The position numbers and the translations under genes were made by a program. From assembly GCA_005885325.1 (NCBI GenBank), contig VAYX01000037.1:1-9083 (forward strand): DNA of 9,083 bases, given 5' to 3'. The DNA is from Actinomycetota bacterium. Lineage in GTDB: Bacteria; Actinomycetota; UBA4738; HRBIN12. Every line of letters starts with the position of its first letter. Position 1 is the stretch's first letter. Positions 1 to 5,952 of this stretch are shown in pieces. Under the pieces are notes generated by a model. That model was not told where the DNA came from and did not search any database. It saw nothing but the letters and a program-made list of their open reading frames with translations.

Positions 1-192
1 AAGGGTTCGGTGGACCTGGACGACCGGGGGCTGATCGGGACCGACATGGGCTTCCAGACCAGCATGCCGGGGGTGTTCGCCGCTGGTGACGTGCGATCCG
101 GTTCCACGAAGCAGCTGGCCTCCGCGGTGGGCGAGGGAGCGGGCGCCGCGATCGCCATCCGCCAGTTCCTCGAGAACAAGGACCGCAACTGA
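1..192 (+). CDS. Thioredoxin reductase-like FAD/NAD(P)-binding oxidoreductase, C-terminal fragment
   Basis: Only the last 63 residues are present; the frame is open from base 1, so the gene begins upstream of the window. The visible part is the end of a two-dinucleotide-fold pyridine nucleotide-disulfide oxidoreductase: a 'GLIGTD' strand, a 'TSMPGVFAAGDV' segment, which is the second FAD-contacting motif of the thioredoxin reductase family (the Asp lies near the flavin ribityl chain), and a terminal helix with 'KQLASAVGEGAGAAIAIRQFL'. The 'KQLASAVGEG' wording resembles the TrxR-like branch often fused to a cyclic-nucleotide-binding domain more than classical TrxB, but the N-terminal part and the CxxC redox site are out of view, so substrate and domain layout cannot be decided. 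Its TGA at 190-192 shares one base with the ATG of the next gene, suggesting one operon with translational coupling. Confidence 0.85.
   Translation, partial: KGSVDLDDRGLIGTDMGFQTSMPGVFAAGDVRSGSTKQLASAVGEGAGAAIAIRQFLENKDRN
178..182 (+). promoter_or_regulatory. Ribosome binding site for the glucose dehydrogenase-like gene
   Basis: AAGGA lies inside the 3' end of the oxidoreductase gene, nine bases before the ATG at 192. It supports 192 as the start rather than the second in-frame ATG at 198, although both are within reach. Confidence 0.5.
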
Positions 193-1247
193 TGACCATG
201 CTGGCCGTCACGGTCGGCCCGCCCTCGCCGAACTCGGGTGCGCTGGAGAAGGTGCCCGAGCCCGATCCGGCCGAGGGCTCGATCCTGTGCGAGACCATCG
301 CGGTCGGCGTCGACGGCACGGACAACGAGATCGTCGAGGGCAAGTACGGCGAGGCTCCTCCCGGCACGGGCCGGCTGATCCTAGGACACGAGTCGCTCGG
401 GCGGGTACTCGAGGCGCCGGCCGGGAGCGGGTTCGCTCCGGGCGAGCTCGTGGTGGGGTTCGTTCGCCGGCCGGACCCCGAACCGTGCGACAGCTGCGCG
501 GCCGGGGAATGGGACATGTGCCGGAACGGCCTGTACACGGAGCGGGGGATCAAAGGACGCCACGGATACCTGTCGGAGCGGTTCCGGATCGAGCCGGAGT
601 TCGCCGTCAAGCCCGATCCGGCCCTTGGCCGCCTGGCCGTGCTCACCGAGCCAACGTCGGTGGTGGCCAAGGCCTGGGAGCACGTCGAGCGGATCGGCCG
701 CCGCGCGGTGTGGGAGCCGAGCCGCGCCCTGGTGACGGGGGCCGGACCGCTCGGGCTCCTGGGCGCCATGCTCGGCCGCCAGCGCGGGCTGGACGTCCAC
801 GTCCTGGACGTGGTCGACACCGGTCTGAAGCCGAAGCTCGCCCGAGACCTCGGCGCGACCTATCACGCCGGCTCGCTGGACGACGTGGCCGGCCTGTTCG
901 ACGTGGTCATCGATTGCACCGGTGTGGGACCGCTGGTGTTCCACGCCATCGACCATCTCGCGCCGGACGGCGTGATGTGCCTGACGGGGATCTCGCCGGC
1001 CGGGCGCACCTTGCCGCTCGACGTGGACACGCTGAACAAGCAGATGGTGCTGAACAACAACGTGGTGTTCGGCTCGGTGAACGCCAACAGGCGGCACTAC
1101 GAGCAGGCCGCGGACGCGCTGGCATGGGCCGACCGCGGGTGGCTGGACCGGCTGGTGACCAGGTGGATGCCGCTTGCCGCATGGATGGAGGCGCTCGGGC
1201 GGCGTGACGGTGACGTGAAGACGGTCGTGGAGATCGGCCGGATCTGA
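192..1247 (+). CDS. Zinc-type medium-chain dehydrogenase, glucose 1-dehydrogenase-like
   Basis: This 351-residue protein matches in architecture the archaeal and bacterial glucose 1-dehydrogenases (about 350-365 residues) of the medium-chain dehydrogenase superfamily, which oxidise D-glucose to gluconolactone with NAD(P)+ in the cytoplasm. The N-terminal catalytic domain has 'VDGTDNEIVEGKYG' (D41, T43) and 'ILGHESLG' (H66, E67); E153 in 'LTEPTSVV' is the expected further zinc ligand. The usual first ligand Cys is Asp41, as in haloarchaeal glucose dehydrogenase. The structural-zinc lobe keeps only three cysteines (C99, C102, C110). The Rossmann motif GAGPLG is at 183-188, and D206 at the end of the second strand suggests NAD rather than NADP. 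'VNANRRHYEQAADAL' near residue 297 is typical of the glucose dehydrogenase C-terminal domain. Substrate could be another aldose or polyol. The ATG overlaps the upstream stop; the debranching gene follows after 11 bases. Confidence 0.8.
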   Translation: MTMLAVTVGPPSPNSGALEKVPEPDPAEGSILCETIAVGVDGTDNEIVEGKYGEAPPGTGRLILGHESLGRVLEAPAGSGFAPGELVVGFVRRPDPEPCDSCAAGEWDMCRNGLYTERGIKGRHGYLSERFRIEPEFAVKPDPALGRLAVLTEPTSVVAKAWEHVERIGRRAVWEPSRALVTGAGPLGLLGAMLGRQRGLDVHVLDVVDTGLKPKLARDLGATYHAGSLDDVAGLFDVVIDCTGVGPLVFHAIDHLAPDGVMCLTGISPAGRTLPLDVDTLNKQMVLNNNVVFGSVNANRRHYEQAADALAWADRGWLDRLVTRWMPLAAWMEALGRRDGDVKTVVEIGRI

Positions 1248-1248
1248 C

Positions 1249-1253
1249 GGAGG
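1249..1253 (+). promoter_or_regulatory. Ribosome binding site of the debranching enzyme gene
   Basis: GGAGG begins two bases after the dehydrogenase stop codon and ends five bases before the ATG at 1259. This strong Shine-Dalgarno match fixes that start, and with it the unusual N-terminal extension of the encoded protein. Confidence 0.7.
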
Positions 1254-1258
1254 ACGGG

Positions 1259-3754
1259 ATGGACGCGAAGGAGATCTTCGAGCTGATCGTGAAGGCCGAC
1301 GAGCGGCTGAAGTACGCCACGCCCGACAAGGCCGAAGCGAGGAAGGCCCAGGCCCGGGACCTTCTGGTCAAGGCGTTGGAGGAGGCGCGTGCCATCGGGA
1401 ACGATCAACTCGTGCAGCAGGCCGAGACCCGCCTGGCGGATCTCGGCATGCCCCCGGTCGCCGGCGGCGCCGGCGAACGGGAGGACGCCCCGGCCGTGCA
1501 CGGCTCGCCACCCCCGGAGGCCAAGGTGGCGTCGGCCGCCGGGAGGCGGCCGACGCCGCTCGACCCCTACCCCGAACCGCGCCCGGAGGTGGAGGGCGGA
1601 GACGAGAAGTCCTACCCGCCGGAGCTCGGCACCGACGCCATCGCCATCCTGGAGGGCCGCACGTTCATGTTATCCGACTCGCTCGGGGACGTGCCCGCCG
1701 GTTCCATCGGCGGCCTCCTGCACGACGACACCCGGTTCCTGTCCGGCTGGGAGCTCACGCTGAACGGCCAGCCCCTGTCCCTCCTCAAGTCCCGCGTCGT
1801 CGACTACTACTCGGCCGCGTTCTTCCTGACGAACACCGAGATGCCGGGTCTCCGGGCGAATACCTTGACGGTCCGGCGGTTCCGGTTCGTCGGCAATGGG
1901 CTGCACGAGCAGGTCGGCGTGTACAACTCCTCGTCCCAAGCCGTTCGCTTCGAGCTCCGGCTGCGCGTCGGTGCGGACTTCGCCGATCTGTTCGAGGTCA
2001 AGAGCGTGGTGCGGGACCGGAGCGCCAGGATCGACATCGAGCACGACCCAGAGCTCTCGCTCCTGCACTTCCACTACGAGAACGCGGGCTACCTGGCCGA
2101 GACGAACGTGGAGGTTCGTCGCAGTGGGGTCATCCGCCGGGGCCTCGAGGAGCGACTCGATCCCTCGTCGATGACGGAGCCCGAGCCGCTGCAGGAGCAC
2201 AGGCCGACGATCGACGGGAACGACCTGGTGTGGGACGTGGAGCTCGACTCGCGGACCGGGCTCGTCTTCGTTCTTCGGGTGACCGTTCGCGTGAACGAGA
2301 CGGTGCTGGAGCCGATGCACGACGAGTTCGGCGAGGAGCAGCAGCAGGTGGAGGGCGCCCTCACCAATTGGCTGGATGAGGTGCCCCGGTTCCAATCGGA
2401 CAACGCGGTCCTCAAGAACGTCTTCGACAAGTCGATCCTGGACCTCGCCGCGCTTCGGATCGCCGGGGAGCTCGGCGGCGAGAGCTACATCATGCCGGCC
2501 GCCGGCCTTCCCTGGTTCATGACGCTGTTCGGGCGGGACACGCTGGTCACCGCGCTGCAGACGGTCTGGGTCGGCCCCGAGCTCGCCCGGGGGGCATTGC
2601 ACCTGCTCGGCGCCCTCCAGGGCAAGGAGGCGAACGACTTCAAGGACGAGGAGCCGGGCAAGATCCTCCACGAGGTTCGAAACGGGGAGCTCACGACCAT
2701 CGGGGAGAAGCCCCACAGCCCCTACTACGGGACGGCCGATGCCACGCCGCTGTACCTCATCCTGATGTCGGAATACTGGCGGCACGGCGACGACGAGGAC
2801 TTCGTCCGAGCCCGATGGAAGAACGTGCTGGCTTCGCTGGAGTGGATCGACCGGTACGGAGACCGCGACGGCGATGGGTACGTCGAGTACGGCACCCGGT
2901 CATCCCAGGGGTTGGGCAACCAGTGTTGGAAGGACTCCTGGGACGGCATCCAGTACTCGAACGGTGCGATCCCGTATCTCCCCATCGCCACGGCCGAGAT
3001 CCAGGGCTACGTGTATGACGCCAAGCTTCGGGTGGCGGAGATGGCCGAACGGCTGATGGACGACGCCGAGCTCGCGGCGACCCTTCCCAAGCAAGCCGAC
3101 GAGCTGTACGAGCGGTTCAACCGTGATTTCTGGTCCGGGGAGCGAGGCGGCTACTACATCGTCGGCCTCGACGGGGACAAGCGGTCCATCGACTCGATGA
3201 CCTCGAACATGGGCCACCTGCTGTGGTCGGGGATCGTGCCCGAGGACCGGGCCCGGATCGTGGCGGACCACTTGATGTCCGAGGACATGTTCTCCGGATG
3301 GGGCGTGCGGACGATCTCGCGCACCGACGGGGGGTACAACCCGATCGGCTACCACGTGGGGACGATCTGGCCTCACGACAACTCGATCGTCGCGATGGGC
3401 CTCGTTCGGTCGGGATTCCGGGACGAGGCCAACCGGATCGGCCTGGCCCAGCTGGAGGCCGCGGCGTTCAGCGACTTCCGCCTCCCCGAAGCCTTCGCCG
3501 GGTTCGACCGGAGCATCGGGCGGTTCCCCGTGCCGTATCCAACGGCGTGCAACCCTCAGGCCTGGGCGACGGGGGCGCCGTTCGTGTTCGTCAGGAACAT
3601 GCTCGGGCTCGACGTGCACGACGGAGAGGTCCGGATCGAGCCCAGGGTCCCCGAGGAGATCGGGCGCATCTACGTCCACGGGATGCACGCCTTCGGGACC
3701 CACTGGGACCTCGAGGCGACCGGCACGAACGGCCACGTCCGCCTGACGAAGTAG
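1259..3754 (+). CDS. Glycogen debranching (amylo-alpha-1,6-glucosidase type) enzyme with helical N-terminal module
   Basis: This 831-residue cytoplasmic-looking protein (no signal peptide) has three parts. Residues 1-64 form a charged, Lys/Glu/Ala-rich predicted two- or three-helix module; 65-125 is a Pro/Gly/Glu-rich linker. Residues about 126-345 match the N-terminal beta-sandwich of bacterial debranching-type enzymes ('LSDSLGDVPAGSIGGLLHDD', the GDE_N_bis type). Residues about 370-790 are an (alpha/alpha)6 barrel of the GDE_C/GH63-like class, with 'FGRDT' (D427), 'YYGTADATPLY' (D494), 'CWKDSWD' (D559, D562), 'GTIWPHD' (D707) and 'PEAFAGFD' (E744). An Asp of the KDSWD motif and E744 are plausible catalytic acid and base by analogy with GH63 enzymes; this is inference. 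Family members are usually annotated amylo-alpha-1,6-glucosidase, but close relatives act on other alpha-glucosides or glycosylglycerate, so the substrate is uncertain. It shares the strand and probably the transcript of the dehydrogenase, and converges on the anti-sigma gene. Confidence 0.82.
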   Translation: MDAKEIFELIVKADERLKYATPDKAEARKAQARDLLVKALEEARAIGNDQLVQQAETRLADLGMPPVAGGAGEREDAPAVHGSPPPEAKVASAAGRRPTPLDPYPEPRPEVEGGDEKSYPPELGTDAIAILEGRTFMLSDSLGDVPAGSIGGLLHDDTRFLSGWELTLNGQPLSLLKSRVVDYYSAAFFLTNTEMPGLRANTLTVRRFRFVGNGLHEQVGVYNSSSQAVRFELRLRVGADFADLFEVKSVVRDRSARIDIEHDPELSLLHFHYENAGYLAETNVEVRRSGVIRRGLEERLDPSSMTEPEPLQEHRPTIDGNDLVWDVELDSRTGLVFVLRVTVRVNETVLEPMHDEFGEEQQQVEGALTNWLDEVPRFQSDNAVLKNVFDKSILDLAALRIAGELGGESYIMPAAGLPWFMTLFGRDTLVTALQTVWVGPELARGALHLLGALQGKEANDFKDEEPGKILHEVRNGELTTIGEKPHSPYYGTADATPLYLILMSEYWRHGDDEDFVRARWKNVLASLEWIDRYGDRDGDGYVEYGTRSSQGLGNQCWKDSWDGIQYSNGAIPYLPIATAEIQGYVYDAKLRVAEMAERLMDDAELAATLPKQADELYERFNRDFWSGERGGYYIVGLDGDKRSIDSMTSNMGHLLWSGIVPEDRARIVADHLMSEDMFSGWGVRTISRTDGGYNPIGYHVGTIWPHDNSIVAMGLVRSGFRDEANRIGLAQLEAAAFSDFRLPEAFAGFDRSIGRFPVPYPTACNPQAWATGAPFVFVRNMLGLDVHDGEVRIEPRVPEEIGRIYVHGMHAFGTHWDLEATGTNGHVRLTK

Positions 3755-3761
3755 GGAGGCC

Positions 3762-3787
3762 ACCGGATCCGCGACAGGTCCGCCGGT
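3762..3787. terminator. Weak hairpin between convergent genes
   Basis: The 34-base gap between the two converging stop codons holds CGGA-T-CC, loop GCGACA, GGTCCG (3764-3782), a six-pair stem with a bulged T; flanking ACCGG and CCGGT could form an alternative pairing. There is no T-tract on either side, so it is at best a weak bidirectional terminator. Confidence 0.22.
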
Positions 3788-3788
3788 C

Positions 3789-4037
3789 CTAGGCGTCCTT
3801 CCAAGAGCGGAAGGCCCGCAGGAGCTCGTCGCGAACCTCCGACGGCACGGACTCCTCTGTGAGACGGCCGGCCAGGCGGATCGTCTCGCGGACCTGTGCC
3901 AGGTAGGTGGTGCAGGGATCGCAGACCGATAGGTGCGCCTCGAACCGGGCGCGCTCGCCTGCGGCGAGCCCGCCCTCCAGATAGTCGTTCACGAGCTCGA
4001 CCATCTCGCGGCACGTCAGGTCGGTGGGGGGCGTCAC
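3789..4037 (-). CDS. Soluble zinc-finger anti-sigma factor (zf-HC2 / ZAS family)
   Basis: This 82-residue protein carries the ZAS signature: H35-x3-C39-x2-C42 in 'EAHLSVCDPC', preceded by C9 in 'DLTCREMVELVNDYLEG'. In ZAS proteins such as RsrA these four positions bind zinc and sequester the partner ECF sigma factor until oxidation or another signal releases it. The helical tail ('YLAQVRETIRLAGRL') would wrap the sigma factor. There is no hydrophobic segment long enough to span a membrane, so it is probably cytoplasmic. The GTG start at 4037 overlaps the sigma stop in a GTGA arrangement, and an AGGAGGAG run at 4049-4056 lies about 11 bases before it, inside the sigma gene; this predicts coupled, near-stoichiometric synthesis. 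The signal sensed cannot be told from sequence; redox sensing is an inference from the cysteines. Confidence 0.85.
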   Translation of the reverse strand: MTPPTDLTCREMVELVNDYLEGGLAAGERARFEAHLSVCDPCTTYLAQVRETIRLAGRLTEESVPSEVRDELLRAFRSWKDA

Positions 4038-4702
4038 GCCTTCGTCATCTCCTCCTGGAAGTAACGCTCCAGCGCGGCCCTGACCTTCGACCGGGCTCGA
4101 TGCAGGAGCACGCGCTGGTTCGTGGCGCTGATGTCGAGTGCCTCACGGACCTCCTCCGAGCTCCACCCGAGCACGTCGCGAAGCCGGATCACCTCGCGCT
4201 GGTTGGGCGGCAGGCCGTCGATGGATGCCTGGATGTGATCCAGCGTCTCCTGCGACAGCAGCCGGTCCTCGGGCACGCCCTCCCAGCTCGTCGGCCTGTC
4301 GAGCCAGCCGTAGGGCGAGGCGTCGCCCGCCGACCGGAACCGCTCCGGGTCGACCGCCGGCTCGGACTCCGGGTTCGGTGACCACAGAGACGAGAACGGG
4401 ATCGAGCGGCTCTCGCGCTGTCCTCGGGTCTTCGCGGTGTTCACCAGGATCCGGAAGATCCAGGTTCGAAGCGACGACCGTCCCTGGAACCCATCCAGGC
4501 CCTTCAGGACCCCCAGCCAGGCCTCCTGCACGACGTCCTCGGCGATGACCCGGGTGGGAACGTACATCCTGGCCAGCCGGAGCATCGCGGGGCCGTATCG
4601 CTCGACGAGCATCATGAACGCGACCTCGTCCCCCGCCCGAAGGGCCCGGACCAGTTGCAGGTCCTCCGGCGACGCCACCGAGCCTCCAGGCTCCCCGGCC
4701 AT
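4034..4702 (-). CDS. ECF-type sigma-70 family RNA polymerase sigma factor
   Basis: The 222-residue product directs RNA polymerase to a regulon presumably controlled by the adjacent anti-sigma factor. Region 2 spans about residues 15-98 ('ALRAGDEVAFMMLVERYG', then 'AEDVVQEAWLGVLKGL' and 'RSSLRTWIFRILVNTAKTR', the core-binding and -10 recognition helices). Region 4 spans about 154-214 ('GLPPNQREVIRLRDVLGWSS' and the -35-reading helix around 'ISATNQRVLLHRARSKVR'). A Trp/Pro-rich linker of about 50 residues separates them. Regions 1.2 and 3 are absent, as expected for ECF sigmas. The frame stays open far upstream, but residues before 4702 are only the antisense of the NlpC/P60 gene. The ATG at 4702 has no Shine-Dalgarno but sits seven bases after a TAGGCT -10 box, fitting leaderless translation; GTG at 4678, preceded by GGAGG, is an alternative start eight residues in. 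Confidence 0.9.
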   Translation of the reverse strand: MAGEPGGSVASPEDLQLVRALRAGDEVAFMMLVERYGPAMLRLARMYVPTRVIAEDVVQEAWLGVLKGLDGFQGRSSLRTWIFRILVNTAKTRGQRESRSIPFSSLWSPNPESEPAVDPERFRSAGDASPYGWLDRPTSWEGVPEDRLLSQETLDHIQASIDGLPPNQREVIRLRDVLGWSSEEVREALDISATNQRVLLHRARSKVRAALERYFQEEMTKA

Positions 4703-4709
4703 GCGGGAG

Positions 4710-4715
4710 AGCCTA
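4710..4715 (-). promoter_or_regulatory. Candidate -10 element of a leaderless sigma-factor transcript
   Basis: On the minus strand TAGGCT fits the actinobacterial TAnnnT -10 consensus and is followed by seven bases and then the ATG at 4702. Transcription would then begin at or next to the start codon, explaining the lack of a ribosome binding site. No convincing TTGACA-like -35 lies 17-18 bases upstream. Confidence 0.4.
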
Positions 4716-4761
4716 CCGTCGGTCGTCGGTTCGGGGGCGGAACGGTTGCAGCGGTCGACTG

Positions 4762-5790
4762 CTACGGTCGCGCCGCCCCCACGTAGACGCTCCACTCGAC
4801 CGGCCGCATCTGGACCACGGTGCCCGTGTGGGGCGCATCGATCATCTGACCCCCGCCGACGTAGATCCCGACGTGGTGGATGGGCGAGTAGAAGAACACG
4901 AGGTCGCCGGGCTGGAGGTCGCTCTGGGCCACGTGCGGGAGCACCGCGTACTGCATCTCCGAGGAGTGGGGGAGCGACACGCCCGCGTGGGACCACGCCC
5001 ACATCGTGAGCCCGGAGCAATCGAATCCCGACTCGGGGCTCGACCCGGCGAACTGGTACGGCACGCCGATCACCGAATAGGCCGCATCGATCGCGGCTTG
5101 GGCGTTCCCGTTGAGGGCCGGCGGCGGGCCACCCGGCGGGGGTGAGATCGTATAGACGCTGGCCGCGGCACGCTGAGCGGCGAGCGCGTCGTGGTACCCG
5201 CGGTTCAGGCTCTCGTACAGCGACTTGGCCTGGCCGATCCCCCGTCGGATCTCGGATTCCTTCTGCTGCAACGAGGTGAGGAGCTCCTGCTGCTGCGCGA
5301 GCGCGTCCGACAACTTCGCCGCCAGCCATCTCGCCTGCTGCTGCGCGGTGGCGGCCCGGGTCGCCAGATCGGCGTCGGCCTGGGCCATGCTCCCCATGAA
5401 CTCCAGACGGTCGGAGAACTCGGCGAACGACGACGCGCCGAGGAGCATCTCGAGCTCGGACCCAACTCCCTGGTACGCCCTCGCGGCCCGGGCGTTCAGG
5501 TCGGCCACCGCCCCCAGCGCCGTCGCCTGCGCCTTGGCGGCCTCCGCCCTCGTCGACGCGAGCCGGGACTGGATGTCCTGGAGCTTCACCTGCTCCTGGT
5601 CGTACTGCTCGACCAGGATCCCGAGGTGTTGGTTCAGCGCGCTGAGCTTGTCCTTGGCCGCTTGGACGTCCTGCTGCGACGGAGCGGCGGACGAGAGAGT
5701 GGCTGAAGCCACGGATGCGCAAAGCATGATCAGCAGGGCCAGTGCGCCCCGCGCGATGCGACTTCGGTCCCCGGCTCGCTCTCCCCGCAT
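4762..5790 (-). CDS. Secreted NlpC/P60 (C40) peptidoglycan endopeptidase with N-terminal coiled coil
   Basis: The 342-residue protein resembles actinobacterial RipA-like C40 peptidases, which cut peptide stems of peptidoglycan outside the membrane. Residues 1-15 are Arg-rich, 16-30 hydrophobic ('ALALLIMLCASVASA'), giving a classical signal peptide with likely cleavage after an Ala near 30-36. Residues about 40-210 are a long Gln/Ala/Glu-rich coiled coil, the regulatory hairpin type of PcsB/RipA-like enzymes. After a Pro/Gly linker the NlpC/P60 domain (about 231-342) carries catalytic C258 in 'GFDCSGLTMWAW', H306 in 'HHVGIYVG' and H321 in 'APHTG' as third polar residue, plus 'LQPGDLVFF'. The frame extends upstream to a GTG at 5856, but that codon overlaps the predicted -35 box, so ATG 5790 is chosen. 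The sigma gene follows 59 bases downstream on the same strand and may be cotranscribed as well as having its own promoter. Confidence 0.9.
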   Translation of the reverse strand: MRGERAGDRSRIARGALALLIMLCASVASATLSSAAPSQQDVQAAKDKLSALNQHLGILVEQYDQEQVKLQDIQSRLASTRAEAAKAQATALGAVADLNARAARAYQGVGSELEMLLGASSFAEFSDRLEFMGSMAQADADLATRAATAQQQARWLAAKLSDALAQQQELLTSLQQKESEIRRGIGQAKSLYESLNRGYHDALAAQRAAASVYTISPPPGGPPPALNGNAQAAIDAAYSVIGVPYQFAGSSPESGFDCSGLTMWAWSHAGVSLPHSSEMQYAVLPHVAQSDLQPGDLVFFYSPIHHVGIYVGGGQMIDAPHTGTVVQMRPVEWSVYVGAARP

Positions 5791-5799
5791 ACAAAAGAA

Positions 5800-5814
5800 G
5801 CTGCTGATAGCAGC
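5800..5814 (-). promoter_or_regulatory. Stem-loop in the NlpC/P60 5' leader
   Basis: GCTGC-TATCA-GCAGC forms a five-pair stem with a five-base loop at the very start of the predicted mRNA. It is followed by TTCTTTTGT and then the ATG, without any purine-rich Shine-Dalgarno. It could stabilise the 5' end or influence translation; the function is not known. Confidence 0.35.
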
Positions 5815-5822
5815 CGGGGCAA

Positions 5823-5852
5823 ACCGTATAGGGCGAGCTGCGGGTTCGTCAA
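5823..5852 (-). promoter_or_regulatory. Sigma-70/sigma-A type promoter of the NlpC/P60 gene
   Basis: Read on the minus strand, TTGACG (5847-5852) matches five of six consensus -35 bases. It is followed after 16 bases by TATACG (5825-5830) or after 18 bases by TACGGT (5823-5828), both usable -10 boxes. This places the transcript start near 5816 with a leader of roughly 25 bases. The stretch is AT-rich relative to its surroundings. Confidence 0.6.
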
Positions 5853-5883
5853 ACACCTGCGTTGTATCGGCGCGAAACGACCG

Positions 5884-5950
5884 GGACCTTGAGCCCGGCC
5901 GGGGATCCCGTGCACCGCAAGGGGTTCGGAAGATCCCCGGCCCGAGGTCC
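5884..5950 (-). repeat. Nested inverted repeat downstream of tRNA-Pro (possible terminator or structured RNA)
   Basis: A perfect 11-base inverted repeat GGCCGGGGATC / GATCCCCGGCC (5897-5907 and 5932-5942) encloses a 24-base loop and is itself flanked by GGACCT / AGGTCC (5884-5889 and 5945-5950). Together they predict a 17-pair hairpin with one asymmetric internal loop (seven against two bases). It begins two bases beyond the 3' end of the tRNA, as a processing or termination element would. Downstream on the minus strand only a poor T-run (TCGTTTCG) follows, so an intrinsic terminator is uncertain. It lies upstream of the predicted NlpC/P60 promoter and so is probably not part of that leader. 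Confidence 0.5.
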
Positions 5951-5952
5951 GG

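Noticed and set aside
1670..2785. 371-residue minus-strand open frame opposite the debranching gene
   Set aside because: Antisense shadow with high-GC amino acid composition and no domain; the plus strand encodes a full glycosidase.
4724..4749. ECF-type autoregulatory promoter (GCAACC, then GACG) before the sigma gene
   Set aside because: The GCAACC box is a fair -35 look-alike, but the -10 match is poor and the gap is too short to judge; the TAGGCT element is the better-supported signal.
4742..4765. Terminator between the NlpC/P60 and sigma genes
   Set aside because: Only a four-pair GCAG/CTGC palindrome is present and no T-tract follows, so no terminator can be supported.
4703..5794. Long N-terminal extension of the sigma factor on the minus strand
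   Set aside because: It is an out-of-frame reading of the NlpC/P60 gene on the same strand, rich in Arg/Gly/Pro, with no sigma homology; the NlpC/P60 frame carries clear catalytic motifs.
5791..5952. c-di-AMP (ydaO-type) riboswitch ahead of the NlpC/P60 gene
   Set aside because: Such riboswitches precede many actinobacterial wall hydrolase genes and the loop contains CCGAACCCC, but the other conserved landmarks such as a GGGGUGAAUC-like block are missing, and the best promoter lies downstream of the hairpin, leaving a leader of only about 25 bases.
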